A stretch of 64,000 bases of DNA from Pseudoxanthomonas sp. SL93. Its GTDB lineage: Bacteria > Pseudomonadota > Gammaproteobacteria > Xanthomonadales > Xanthomonadaceae. Below the pieces are notes generated by a model. It did no database searches. It saw nothing but the letters and a program-made list of their open reading frames with translations, and was not told where the DNA came from. The stretch lies in NCBI RefSeq assembly GCF_026625825.1, contig NZ_CP113065.1, positions 3,162,001 through 3,226,000 on the forward strand, read 5' to 3'. A program made the position numbers and the translations under genes. Shown here piece after piece: positions 1 through 8,976 of this stretch (within the stretch, counting starts at the first letter, position 1; each line of letters starts with the position of its first letter).

Positions 1-1584
1 CTTGCGCAGGAACAGCCAGCGGGTGCGCGGCGCCTCCCGTAGCCACGCGTGCGCGTGCTGCCACTGCGCCGCCCACGGCTGCTTGAAACCGAAGTCGACC
101 GTGGGCCGGTCGGCCTGCAGCAGATGCTGTTCGCGCCAGCCCAGCATGGCCAGTTCGGCATCCGGTCCGATCCGCGCGCCGACGCGCTGCATCAGCGCCT
201 GTGCCGAGCTGTCGGGGCTGAGGGCCGGCATCAGCCCCACGCCGTACGTCGTCCACAGGGCCGCGCTGACAAGCACCACTGCCACGCCGGGCCTGCGCCG
301 CGGCGCGCACCACGCAACGGCCATCACCATCAGTGCGAACGCGCCGAACGCCAGCAACCACATGGCGAGCGTTGCGAGCGTGTCCAGCTCCAGGCCACGC
401 CCTTCGATGATCGCCTGCAGCCGCGCCGGCGGTGCCGCCAGCAACCACGCGCCCATGCCTAGTGCCGCCAGCGACAACATGCCCACGTAGCCCCACAGCA
501 CGGCACGTACGCCCGTGCGTTGCAGCAACGCCGGCAGCAGTGGCGCTGCGGCCACGCACAACGCAGGCAGCATCGGGAAGATGTAGACCTCGCGCTTGCC
601 CGGGCTGGCGGAGAAGAACAGCAGCACCAGCAACGACCAACCCAGCAACAGCACCCAGCGTGCATCCGCGCGCCTGATGCGCCGCCACCACGCGGGCAGC
701 AGCCAAGGCGCCAGCAGCACGCCCGGCAGCCACAAGGTGGCCATCACCTGCAGGTAGTACCAGAACGGCCTCACGTGATGCCACGCGTTGGCATAGCGGG
801 TGCCGGTCTGCTTGAAGAGCATGTCGCGCGTGTACTGGTGCAGCGCCGGGTCCGCTGAGGAAAGTGCCGCCAACAGCATCGGCGCCAGCCATACGCCAAC
901 CCCCAGCAGGAAGCCCGCCATGCCGGCCCACGCATGCACGCCGCGCACCCGGGCAAGCGCGTGTGGCGATCGCGTTCGCACCCAAAGCCATGGCAGGAAC
1001 ACCAGCAAGGGCAGGAAGCCCACGCCCTTTGTCACCGTACCCAAGCCGGCGGCAAAGGTGCCCAGCGCCAGCAGGCGCGGATCGGCCCGGCCGGAAGCGG
1101 GGCGTTCCAGCAGGTAACGCAGCAGTGCCCACAGCGACAGCGTGGTCATGCCCACCAGCACCATGTCGATCTGAGCGCGCTTGGCCTGCAGCCCGAATTG
1201 CAGGCAGGCGAATAGGGCAAGCACGGCATACGGCCTCGCCCATCGACCCCACAGGCGTCGTGCCAGGTCGCCGCTCAGCCACAGCACCAGCAGTGCCGAC
1301 AGCAGCGACGGCAGCAGGAATGCCACCTGCCAGCTGCGTACCGCCAGGTAGCCGGTCGCCTGCAACCACATGAACATCGGTGGCTTCTCGGCGTAGAGCT
1401 CGCTGCCGCGATGCGGGAAAAGCCATTGGCCCGATTCCACCATCTGCCGCGCCGCCAGCACGAAGCGCGGCTCGTCCGGCGGCATCGGCTCGCGCATGCC
1501 CAGCCCGGCCAGCAGCGACAACGCGACGCACAGCAGCAGCACCGTCACGCCCACGCGCGGGCGGATTTGTGGAACAGTAGGCAT
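1..1584 (-). CDS. ArnT-like family 39 glycosyltransferase, truncated by the window edge
   Basis: Inner-membrane glycosyltransferase of the PMT/ArnT family, which moves a sugar from a polyprenyl phosphate carrier onto lipid A or a similar acceptor on the periplasmic face. The reading frame starts at the ATG whose complement is 1582-1584 and runs 528 codons off the left edge without a stop. Seen: an N-terminal hydrophobic helix, then the family motif P-P-D-E-P-R-F near residue 35 (the D-E pair is the catalytic region of ArnT), E-K-P-P-M-F-M-W-L near residue 65, and many further hydrophobic segments separated by Arg-rich loops. It is divergent from a ColR/ColS pair, regulators that in Pseudomonas control lipid A modification genes. 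The donor sugar cannot be told from sequence, so I do not assign arnT itself. Confidence 0.85.
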   Translation of the reverse strand, partial: MPTVPQIRPRVGVTVLLLCVALSLLAGLGMREPMPPDEPRFVLAARQMVESGQWLFPHRGSELYAEKPPMFMWLQATGYLAVRSWQVAFLLPSLLSALLVLWLSGDLARRLWGRWARPYAVLALFACLQFGLQAKRAQIDMVLVGMTTLSLWALLRYLLERPASGRADPRLLALGTFAAGLGTVTKGVGFLPLLVFLPWLWVRTRSPHALARVRGVHAWAGMAGFLLGVGVWLAPMLLAALSSADPALHQYTRDMLFKQTGTRYANAWHHVRPFWYYLQVMATLWLPGVLLAPWLLPAWWRRIRRADARWVLLLGWSLLVLLFFSASPGKREVYIFPMLPALCVAAAPLLPALLQRTGVRAVLWGYVGMLSLAALGMGAWLLAAPPARLQAIIEGRGLELDTLATLAMWLLAFGAFALMVMAVAWCAPRRRPGVAVVLVSAALWTTYGVGLMPALSPDSSAQALMQRVGARIGPDAELAMLGWREQHLLQADRPTVDFGFKQPWAAQWQHAHAWLREAPRTRWLFLRK

Positions 1585-1729
1585 CAGGCGCCGTGCCGGA
1601 GACGAGGACAGGGCGCCATGCTGGCGTGACCGGCGTGGGAGAACCGTCGGAATGCTTCCGACAGCTTTTCGACGGCGCCGCTGGCACGCTGCCGTTTCTC
1701 CCCTTGCCTCCCACGGACGAGTTCCCACC

Positions 1730-2428
1730 ATGCGGCTGCTGGTGATCGAAGACAACCGAAGCCTGGTGGCGAACCTCTTCGACTATTTCGAGGCGCGGGG
1801 GCATACCCTGGATGCCGCCCCCGACGGCATCACCGGCCTGCACCTGGCCACTACCCAGGGTTACGACGCCATCGTGCTGGACTGGATGCTGCCGCGGCTG
1901 GAGGGGCCCGAAGTGCTGCGCCGGCTGCGGGACGAACACGGGTCCGGCGTGCCGGTCATCATGTTGACCGCGCGCGACGAACTGCCCGACAAGATCGTCG
2001 GCTTCCGCGCCGGCGCCGACGACTACCTGACCAAACCGTTCGCGCTGCCCGAGCTGGAAGTACGGCTGGAAGCACTGATGGCGCGCGCGCACGGCCGCCA
2101 GCGTCGCAAGGTGCTGGAAGTGCACGACCTGAAACTCGACCTGGCCACGCTGGAAGCTACCCGTGCTGGCCAGCCGCTGCACCTGTACCCCGCCTGCCGC
2201 AAGCTGCTGGAAACCCTCATGCAGGCCAGCCCCGCCGCGGTCACGCGCCAGCAGCTGGAGCGCGCGCTGTGGGGCGACAATCCACCGGATGGCGACATGC
2301 TGCGCTCGCATGTCTACGAGCTGCGGCGCAGCGTCGACGGCCCCTTCCCGGTGAAGCTTATCCAGACCCTGCCGCGCACCGGTTACCGGATCGCCGTGCC
2401 CACCAGGGGACCGGCCGATGAAGCCTAG
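1730..2428 (+). CDS. colR: ColR-type OmpR-family response regulator
   Basis: DNA-binding response regulator of 232 aa. Receiver domain at residues 1-115 with acidic pair E7-D8, phospho-acceptor D51 (in I-V-L-D-W-M-L-P), T80 and K102; winged-helix OmpR domain at about 130-225. The segments A-N-L-F-D-Y-F, G-L-H-L-A-T-T and L-R-S-H-V-Y-E-L-R closely match what I remember of Pseudomonas ColR, so I favour ColR over PhoP or QseB. The frame stays open well upstream, but the ATG at 1730 begins exactly at the conserved M-R-L-L-V-I-E-D and is taken as the start. Its last codons overlap the sensor kinase gene by 11 bases, so the two are surely co-transcribed. Confidence 0.85.
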   Translation: MRLLVIEDNRSLVANLFDYFEARGHTLDAAPDGITGLHLATTQGYDAIVLDWMLPRLEGPEVLRRLRDEHGSGVPVIMLTARDELPDKIVGFRAGADDYLTKPFALPELEVRLEALMARAHGRQRRKVLEVHDLKLDLATLEATRAGQPLHLYPACRKLLETLMQASPAAVTRQQLERALWGDNPPDGDMLRSHVYELRRSVDGPFPVKLIQTLPRTGYRIAVPTRGPADEA

Positions 2429-3686
2429 GCGCAGCCTGCGTTCGCACATCCTGGCCTGGCTGGGCGGTTATGCGTTGCTGCTGACGGCGGCGGTGATGCT
2501 GCACGGGTTCCTGGTCAACGAGATCGCCGAGCGGCTGGTATGGGACTCGCTGCTGAAGACGGAACTGGAACACCACCTGCAGCGCAGTGCCGAGGACCCC
2601 GGCTACCGCTGGAGCGACACCGACAGCCTGCAGCTCTACACCTCCGCGGAAGCGCGCGCGATGCCTGCCGAAGTGGCGACGCTGCCCGAAGGCATCCACG
2701 ACGAACTCGTCCTCGGCGACCGCGAAGTCCTGGTGCTGGTGCAGACCGTCGATGGCGTTCGCTACACCCTGGTGCTGGACATCACCGAGCTGGAATCGCA
2801 GGAGGACACGCTGACCCTGCTCGTGTTCGGGCTGGCGGTGACGCTGGTGCTGGTGATGGGCACGCTGGTGGCCTGGGGCCTGCGCCGTTCGTTGCGCCCG
2901 CTGACGCAACTTGCTGACGACATCGGTGCGCTGGAACCGGACCACACCGGCCAGCGCATCACCGTCGGCGACACCGCCAGCTCCGAGCTGGCCGTCATCG
3001 CGGGTGCGTTGAACGACTACCTGCGACGGCACGAAGAGTTCGTCGAGCGCGAACGCGTCTTCATCGATACCGCCAGCCATGAGCTGCGTACCCCCATCGC
3101 CATCATCGCCGGCGCCAGCGAACTCGCGCTCGAGCAGCCGGAACTGTCAGCCAGCGCCCGCCACCAGATGCAGCGCGTCCTGCGCACGGCCCGCGACGTG
3201 GAGCGGCTGGTCGCTCTGCTGCTCACGCTGGCCAAGGATCCCGAGCGGCTTTCGCGCAGCAACGACATCGTGCCGCTGCACGAACTGCTGCCCGACATCA
3301 TCGACGACCATCGCTACCTGATGCAGGGCAAGGACCTGACGATCGTTGCCGACGACCTGGCGCCTTGCCATGTGTCCGCGCCGCTGCACATCGTGCAGGC
3401 CGCGGTCGGCAACCTCCTGCGCAACGCCATCGAGAACAGCGACCAGGGCACCATCCATGTCCGCCTGGACCCCGACGCCACCGTCACCATCGAAGACCCC
3501 GGCCACGGCATGACACCGGAAGAGATCAGCCGCATCTACACGCAGATCGCACGCGGTGGCGGGCGCGAGGGGGGCGGGATCGGCCTGGACCTGCTGGGCC
3601 GGCTGTGCGACCACCTGGGGTGGACCCTGTCCATCCAGTCGGTGCCCGGACGCGGCACCATCAGCCGCCTGCGCCTGTCGCGTTGA
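2418..3686 (+). CDS. colS: ColS-type sensor histidine kinase
   Basis: Membrane sensor kinase of 422 aa, partner of the preceding regulator. Two membrane helices at about 12-33 and 131-155 frame a periplasmic domain of about 100 residues; a HAMP-like linker follows to about 208. The H-box F-I-D-T-A-S-H-E-L-R-T-P places the phosphorylated histidine at H221. ATP-binding motifs follow: N-L-L-R-N-A-I-E-N (332-340), D-P-G-H-G (360-364) and G-I-G-L (387-390). The periplasmic domain is acidic (several E/D clusters), compatible with metal sensing as known for ColS in Pseudomonas, but no ExxE motif is obvious. The start ATG at 2418 overlaps the regulator gene. Confidence 0.85.
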   Translation: MKPRRSLRSHILAWLGGYALLLTAAVMLHGFLVNEIAERLVWDSLLKTELEHHLQRSAEDPGYRWSDTDSLQLYTSAEARAMPAEVATLPEGIHDELVLGDREVLVLVQTVDGVRYTLVLDITELESQEDTLTLLVFGLAVTLVLVMGTLVAWGLRRSLRPLTQLADDIGALEPDHTGQRITVGDTASSELAVIAGALNDYLRRHEEFVERERVFIDTASHELRTPIAIIAGASELALEQPELSASARHQMQRVLRTARDVERLVALLLTLAKDPERLSRSNDIVPLHELLPDIIDDHRYLMQGKDLTIVADDLAPCHVSAPLHIVQAAVGNLLRNAIENSDQGTIHVRLDPDATVTIEDPGHGMTPEEISRIYTQIARGGGREGGGIGLDLLGRLCDHLGWTLSIQSVPGRGTISRLRLSR

Positions 3687-3714
3687 ACGCCCCGGCGTAC
3701 GCGGGCGCGGTGGC

Positions 3715-4386
3715 TCAGCGCACCCGGCGGTAGCGCACCTCGTTGTCGCGATCGCCGAGCTGCGAGGTGACGAAGCCTTCGCGCGACTGGTCGATGTCGA
3801 ACGTGGTATTGCCCACGTTGAGGCGTCCGTCGTTGATCCAGCCATTGACGGTCTGCCCGCGTGAACGCGCAGTCGCACGGCCATCCGATTCGATGGTCAG
3901 GGTGACGTCTGCGCCGTACAGCGAGTTGTAGCCCTCGAACGTCCCGACCATCCAGCCCGGAACGTACGAAGAGTGGCGCGCACCCTGATAGCCGTCGTCA
4001 TCGTACTTGTGGTCCTTGTTGTCGGCGTTGTGCGCCATCGCGCCCAGGATCGCCGCACCGATCAGCACGCCGGCCGCCACCTTCGCATCGTGGTTGTCGC
4101 TGTCGTGGTGGCCGGAGGAACCGGTATGCACGCGGAACTGCGCCCGGCATCCGTCATCCACCCAGATCTGGTTGCGGTTGTAGTCCCACGTACGCCCCTG
4201 CTGGCACGACGTGCTGGACATCTGGCGCTCCAGGGTGACGTAGCCGGAGGTCGAGATCGGGCAGCTCTGGTAGCGGTCGTTGCGGCTCTCGCAGGTGATG
4301 TAGTCGTCGGCCAGTGCCGCGCCGCTCCACAAGGAAGCCGTGGAAACCAGCAGGCATTGCAATGCGGTCGTGCCCTTGTGCGTCAT
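3715..4386 (-). CDS. Secreted DUF3011 domain protein
   Basis: Exported protein of 223 aa, function unknown. A signal peptide ends at about A-L-A (residue 26). A single DUF3011 domain follows at about 28-85, recognised by C-E-S-R-N-D-R-Y-Q-S-C-P and W-V-D-D-G-C-R-A-Q-F, with four cysteines probably paired in two disulfides. A short glycine/alanine hydrophobic stretch (about 100-118) and an acidic His/Asp-rich linker lead to a beta-rich C-terminal part of about 75 residues. The start at 4386 was chosen because it gives a proper signal peptide; an open frame continues upstream. It is convergent with the sensor kinase gene with only 28 bases between the stops. Confidence 0.75.
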   Translation of the reverse strand: MTHKGTTALQCLLVSTASLWSGAALADDYITCESRNDRYQSCPISTSGYVTLERQMSSTSCQQGRTWDYNRNQIWVDDGCRAQFRVHTGSSGHHDSDNHDAKVAAGVLIGAAILGAMAHNADNKDHKYDDDGYQGARHSSYVPGWMVGTFEGYNSLYGADVTLTIESDGRATARSRGQTVNGWINDGRLNVGNTTFDIDQSREGFVTSQLGDRDNEVRYRRVR

Positions 4387-4493
4387 GACATGGACCTCGA
4401 GCGTGTTGGAAGGGGAACGCGAGCGCGCTGCGCTCGCCGCCGCATCTTCGCGCAGATGTGACATGGCAACAATCCCCTCAGGGGCGGCGACTT

Positions 4494-5717
4494 CTAGGTC
4501 TGGCGTGCGCGGTGGATCGCTTCGACGCGCGCCTTGCGCATGGCCTCGCCCACCTCCGGTCCGTTCAATCCTTCGCGCGCCACGTCGCGTGCGCTGACCG
4601 CGAGGGCGGCTTCGTGCAGACGCACCAGTTCGCGGCCCTGCGGATACTCGGCCTCGGTGCTGCCCAGCCGGCCGCGCTTGTCGGCCTCGCAGACGGTCGC
4701 CAGCTGGCTGATGCGCTCGGGCCGACGGAAGGCGTCGCAGCGCGTCAGCAGTTCCAGCACTGTGGCATCGCGCAGTTCCGGCAGGCGATGCACGTTGAGG
4801 TGCTCGCGACACGCCATTACCGCCAGCTCGCGATGCTCGGCCGGGACTTTCAGGCGTTCGCACAGCGCCAGCACGGGCTTCACGCCGGCATGCTCGTGGC
4901 CGATGTGCCTGGGCAGCACGTCGGCCGGCGTCAACGCCTTGCCCAGGTCATGCACCAGCGCGGCGAAACCGATGACGGCATCGCCCGTTGCCAGCCGCGC
5001 CGCCATGTCGCTGACCATCTGCTGGTGCAGGCCGGTATCCACCTCCGGATGGAACTCCGCGCGCTGCGGCACGCCATACAGCGCATCGACTTCCGGCAGC
5101 ACCGTCGCCAGCGCACCGCATTCGTGCAGGGTGGACAGGAAGGCCGACGGCTGCGCCGAGCCCAGCGCGCGCCGCAGCTCCTGCCAGACCCGCTCCGGCA
5201 CCAGCGTATCCAGTTCGCCACTGGCTACCATGGCCCGCATCAGTGCCATCGTGTCCGGCGCCACGGTGAAACCCAATGGGGCAAAGCGGGCCATGAAGCG
5301 GGCCGCACGCAGCACGCGCAACGGATCCTCGCTGAAGGCCGGGCCGACATGGCGCAGTACGCGCGCATGGGTGTCGGCCACGCCACCGTAGGGGTCGACC
5401 AGCGTCCCGTCCGGATCCTGTGCGATCGCATTGACGGTGAAGTCGCGCCGCTGCAGGTCCTCCTCCAGCGTCACCGACGGATCCGCATCCACGACGAAGC
5501 CGCGATAGCCGCGGCCGCTCTTGCGCTCGGTCCGTGCCAGCGCGTACTCCTCGTTGCTCTGCGGATGCAGGAACACGGGGAAGTCGCGGCCCACGGCGCG
5601 GAAGCCCTGCGCTTCCATCTCCGCCTGCGTGGCGCCGACCACGACCCAGTCGCGGTCACCGGGCGGCAGGCCCAGCAACCGGTCGCGTACCGCACCGCCG
5701 ACGAGATAGGTCTTCAT
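4494..5717 (-). CDS. cca: Multifunctional CCA-adding tRNA nucleotidyltransferase
   Basis: Adds or repairs the 3'-CCA end of tRNAs. The 407-aa product matches the E. coli enzyme (412 aa) along its length. Seen: [10 protein letters not shown] at 7-16, the metal-binding D-R-D at 21-23, [14 protein letters not shown], and the HD-domain motif L-V-H-D-L-G-K in the second half, which gives the phosphodiesterase/phosphatase activity of the class I gammaproteobacterial enzyme. The ATG at 5717 gives the conserved start M-K-T-Y-L-V-G-G. It is followed upstream by an inverted repeat element and then the slt gene. Confidence 0.95.
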   Translation of the reverse strand: MKTYLVGGAVRDRLLGLPPGDRDWVVVGATQAEMEAQGFRAVGRDFPVFLHPQSNEEYALARTERKSGRGYRGFVVDADPSVTLEEDLQRRDFTVNAIAQDPDGTLVDPYGGVADTHARVLRHVGPAFSEDPLRVLRAARFMARFAPLGFTVAPDTMALMRAMVASGELDTLVPERVWQELRRALGSAQPSAFLSTLHECGALATVLPEVDALYGVPQRAEFHPEVDTGLHQQMVSDMAARLATGDAVIGFAALVHDLGKALTPADVLPRHIGHEHAGVKPVLALCERLKVPAEHRELAVMACREHLNVHRLPELRDATVLELLTRCDAFRRPERISQLATVCEADKRGRLGSTEAEYPQGRELVRLHEAALAVSARDVAREGLNGPEVGEAMRKARVEAIHRARQT

Positions 5718-5763
5718 GCCGTCATGATGCCGGATCGGTGCGTCCGCCGTCTGCTTTCGTCCC

Positions 5764-5901
5764 CTGTAGGAGCGACGTCGGAAAGCGGAACGATGCAACG
5801 CCTCATCGGGCGACTGCCCCTGACTCGCAGCGGAGACGGCGCCATGCATCCGCATACGTCGATGCAGGGGTGGCAGTGCCGATTTACGTCGCTTCTACGG
5901 G
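5764..5901. repeat. Intergenic inverted-repeat element, family A
   Basis: Two inverted arms about 100 bases apart: TGTAGGAGCGACGTC near 5766-5779 and TTTACGTCGCTTCTACGG near 5882-5900. The same arms occur at three other places in the window (41.25, 41.67 and 49.65 kb). Repeats of this sequence are common between genes in Xanthomonadaceae. This copy is the most diverged and fills the space between cca and slt. Confidence 0.8.
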
Positions 5902-5913
5902 GAGATCGTCGGG

Positions 5914-7872
5914 TCAGCTCTTCGGCATCTGCGCCGTGGGGCACGTGAAGGCTTTGCGCTTGGCCTGCACGCGGCCCAGCATGCGGTCGGTGACCGGCAG
6001 TGCATTGCCGTTGAGCCGCCAGTCGTAGATCACGCTGAAGGCCAGCACGCGGGCAACGTACTCGCGCGTTTCCTTGTAGCTGATCGTTTCGATCCAGACG
6101 TCCGGATCGTAGTTGGGCCGCTGCGCCTGCCAGCGTGCGGTGGGCGCGGGGCCGGCGTTATAGGCGGCGATGGCGACGTACGGCACGCCGTACTTGTCCT
6201 CCATCTCGCGCAGGTAGGCGGTACCGATGGCGATGTTGGTGTCCGAGTCGTACAGGCTGGCGGCGCCTGCGTAGGGAATGCCGAGGCGCTTGGCGACGCC
6301 GGCGCCCGTGCCCGGCAACACCTGCATCAGGCCCATCGCATTGGCGCCGGAACGTGCCTTCGGGTTGAAGATGCTCTCGGCGCGGATCTCGGCCGCGACC
6401 CAGGCCGGATCGATGCCGTGGCGGGCCGCCTCGCGCTGGATGGTGTCGCCGTGATGCAGCGGGAAGCGCAGTTCGTACAGGCGCTGTTCGTCCGGCTGCT
6501 TGCCCAGCGAGAACACGGCACGATCGAACCAGCCGTTGTCGCGCGCCACCTCCACGGCGAGGCGGCGCTGGGTGTCGTCGAATCTGGCCAGCGCTTCGTT
6601 CCACTCGCTGGTGGCCCAGCCCGGCCGATCCAGCTGCCACAGCTCCATCGCGCGGACGATGGCCGGGTCGCGTGCGACCGCCTGCCGGGCGGCAGCGCCG
6701 TCGTTCGGAATCCACGCACACAGTGCATACGGCTGCCCCAGCCTGTCGGCGGCGAGGAAGCCGTGGAAGGTGGCGGTCTTCGCGACTTCACGGAACAACC
6801 GCTGCGCGCCGGCCTCGTCCCCGGTCTTCTCGCTCATGCGCGCTTCGAAGTAACGCCAGCGCGAGTCCTCGCGCTGCTTGAGGGGCATCCTGCGCAGGGC
6901 GGCCAGCGCCGCCGGCCAGTCGCCGCGCGACATCGCTTCGCGCACGCGCCATTCGTGCAGGCGTTCGTCATAGGACACATCGGGAACGGCATTGAGCCGC
7001 CGCGCCGAATCCGGACCGTACGAGGCCACTGTCCACAGCGCGATCTGGTAGAGCACCTGGCCGCGATCCGTTTCCGTCATGCCGAGTGCGTCGGCGTACT
7101 GCGACAGTTGGCGCTCGGCGGCATCCGGATCTTTTTCGGCGAGCCGCGCCAGCCCGTGCGCCGCCATGCGGCGGCTGCGCTCGGTCTTCGGCCAGTTCAG
7201 CGCGCGCGGGTGCACGCCGTCGATGAAGGCGGCGTAGTCGTTGGCCAGCGTGGCTTCGTCCGCAGGCAGGCCACGTGCGGCACTGCGCATCACGCTGGTC
7301 TGGCGTTCGGTCGCGGCGTCGTCGATGCGTTCCCAGCGCAAGGCCGGCGTCAGCCCGCCCTGGCTGGACAGCAACGCGAACACCGGCTCGCAGCCATCAG
7401 GCAACGATTTCGCGCCCTTGCGCCAGATCTCCTGCGCCTGCTGCGTCCATTGCGCATCGGTCCTGCCGGTGGCCTGGCGTGCGTTGAGCTCGGCGCATTG
7501 CAATGCCGTGCTGGAGCTGGACTTCCATGCCGACAGGAACGTCGGCCAGTCCTGCCGGCGCGCGAGCGCGGGCAACCACAGCGCGCGGAAGCTTTCCGCC
7601 ACGGCCTGGCCTTCGTAACGCTTGAGGAACGCCTGTGCCTGCGCGGTGGAAATCGCATCCGGGTCGCGGCGCAACGCGGCGAATTCCACCCAACCGTAAA
7701 GCGGGTGGCGCGACAGCGCGGCGGAGGGCGACGCAGTAAAACCGCCACTTTCGGCGGCCTGCAGTGCAGCGCGGATCTGCGGACGCTGTGCGTCCAGGGA
7801 TTGGGCTTCCGCCACACCGGCATGCAGGCCGAAGGTGGCAACGAGTACGATGGCAAGGGGAAGACGGATCAT
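5914..7872 (-). CDS. slt: Soluble lytic murein transglycosylase, Slt70 type
   Basis: Periplasmic enzyme that cleaves the MurNAc-GlcNAc bond in peptidoglycan to give 1,6-anhydro ends. The 652-aa product has a signal peptide (to about A-E-A, residue 22), a long all-helical superhelical region to about 480, and a C-terminal SLT domain with the catalytic Glu499 in I-R-A-E-S-I-F, then M-G-L-M-Q-V and A-Y-N-A-G-P. Length and order match Slt70 (about 645 aa). The frame continues upstream, but the start at 7872 is the one giving a signal peptide. It is divergent from the TSUP transporter gene with about 22 bases between starts, so the two promoters must overlap. Confidence 0.92.
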   Translation of the reverse strand: MIRLPLAIVLVATFGLHAGVAEAQSLDAQRPQIRAALQAAESGGFTASPSAALSRHPLYGWVEFAALRRDPDAISTAQAQAFLKRYEGQAVAESFRALWLPALARRQDWPTFLSAWKSSSSTALQCAELNARQATGRTDAQWTQQAQEIWRKGAKSLPDGCEPVFALLSSQGGLTPALRWERIDDAATERQTSVMRSAARGLPADEATLANDYAAFIDGVHPRALNWPKTERSRRMAAHGLARLAEKDPDAAERQLSQYADALGMTETDRGQVLYQIALWTVASYGPDSARRLNAVPDVSYDERLHEWRVREAMSRGDWPAALAALRRMPLKQREDSRWRYFEARMSEKTGDEAGAQRLFREVAKTATFHGFLAADRLGQPYALCAWIPNDGAAARQAVARDPAIVRAMELWQLDRPGWATSEWNEALARFDDTQRRLAVEVARDNGWFDRAVFSLGKQPDEQRLYELRFPLHHGDTIQREAARHGIDPAWVAAEIRAESIFNPKARSGANAMGLMQVLPGTGAGVAKRLGIPYAGAASLYDSDTNIAIGTAYLREMEDKYGVPYVAIAAYNAGPAPTARWQAQRPNYDPDVWIETISYKETREYVARVLAFSVIYDWRLNGNALPVTDRMLGRVQAKRKAFTCPTAQMPKS

Positions 7873-7894
7873 GCCGGCAATATACCGAAGCCGG

Positions 7895-8734
7895 ATGAAC
7901 GTCCCTGTAGACATCATGGCCGGGAGAGCGCGTTTGGATGGGGTCTGGGTGTTTCCGCTGCTCGGCATCGTGGCCGGCATCCTCGCCGGCCTGTTGGGGA
8001 TTGGCGGCGGGCTTGTGCTGGTCGCGGCACTGGCCTGGATACTGCCGCTGCATGGCATTCCGAAGGAAGCCGCAATGCACGCCGCGCTCGCGAGTTCGCT
8101 GGCGAGCATCGTGCTGACGGCGACGTCGTCGGCGTACGCGCACCACCGCCGTGGCAGCGTGCTGTGGCCGACCGTCAAGTGGATGGTGCCAGGCCTGTTG
8201 CTGGGAGGCTGGCTGGGCAGTGGACTGGCGGTCTACCTGGATGACGGCGTGCTGCGCTGGATCGTCGCCGGATACTGCTTCATCGCCGGTGCGCAGATGG
8301 CGTTCGGCGGCAATGGCGGACGCGGCGCGGAAGGCGAGGTGGCGCCACCTCGCGGCCCGTGGATGAGTGCGGCGGGTACGGTGGTCGGTGCGGTGTCCGC
8401 CGTGGTCGGCATCGGCGGCGGCAGCATGACCGTGCCCTTGCTGGTGTGGCGTGGCGTGCAGCCGGTGCGGGCCGTGGGCACGTCCAGCGCGTGCGGTGTC
8501 GCCATCGGCGTGGCCAGTGCCCTGGGCTATGCCCTACACGCGCCCGCGGGCGCATTGCCCGCGCATGCAGTGGGCTACATCTATCTCCCGGCTGCCATCG
8601 GGGTGGCGATCGCGTCGGTGCTTGCCGCGCCCTACGGCACGCGCTTGGCGCACCGCATCGGCGGCCCCGCGCTGAAGCGGGTGTTTGCGGTGTTCATGGT
8701 GGTGATGGGGACGGGCATCCTGGCGAGCGGGTGA
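7895..8734 (+). CDS. TSUP (TauE/SafE) family membrane transporter
   Basis: Inner-membrane protein of about 279 aa predicted to export or import sulfite, sulfonates or another small organic anion, as known for the family. It has about eight hydrophobic helices in two repeats, each marked by a glycine motif: L-L-G-I-G-G-G-L near residue 40 and V-V-G-I-G-G-G-S-M-T-V-P near 170. A start at ATG 7895 is used; ATG 7916 (giving M-A-G-R-A-R-L) is equally possible because neither has a clear Shine-Dalgarno sequence. The substrate cannot be inferred: no sulfur gene lies nearby. Confidence 0.85.
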   Translation: MNVPVDIMAGRARLDGVWVFPLLGIVAGILAGLLGIGGGLVLVAALAWILPLHGIPKEAAMHAALASSLASIVLTATSSAYAHHRRGSVLWPTVKWMVPGLLLGGWLGSGLAVYLDDGVLRWIVAGYCFIAGAQMAFGGNGGRGAEGEVAPPRGPWMSAAGTVVGAVSAVVGIGGGSMTVPLLVWRGVQPVRAVGTSSACGVAIGVASALGYALHAPAGALPAHAVGYIYLPAAIGVAIASVLAAPYGTRLAHRIGGPALKRVFAVFMVVMGTGILASG

Positions 8735-8976
8735 CAGGCACGGTGCCGCAAGGAGGTAGCCACATTATCTACATGCATTTACTTGTTAATGATGGTGACG
8801 GCTGTGTGTAGAAAGCATCAGGTATCCGTATTTACTCGTTGATAATGTTGGTTACGTTTCTTCGAAAGGTGACTTCCGTCTGTTGTTGCGCGTTTACGGA
8901 TTCTTTACAAAGGAAGGCGAGGTCATGCCGGGTAAGCAAGGGCAAGATCCAATCCACCATCTTTTGGAGAGAGAAG
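8735..8976 (+). promoter_or_regulatory. AT-rich leader and promoter region of the TonB-dependent receptor
   Basis: This stretch is markedly richer in A+T than the surroundings between about 8760 and 8910, typical of a strong promoter or leader in a high-GC genome. Several -10-like AT runs are present (for example around 8781-8790 and 8836-8846), and I cannot choose one. A strong Shine-Dalgarno sequence, GGAGAGAGAAG (8966-8976), sits directly before the receptor ATG. No terminator-like hairpin was seen, so no riboswitch is claimed. Confidence 0.45.

Noticed and set aside
8735..8976. Riboswitch or cobalamin-type leader ahead of the TonB-dependent receptor
   Set aside because: No conserved riboswitch core or terminator/anti-terminator pair could be found; the AT richness alone fits an ordinary promoter.
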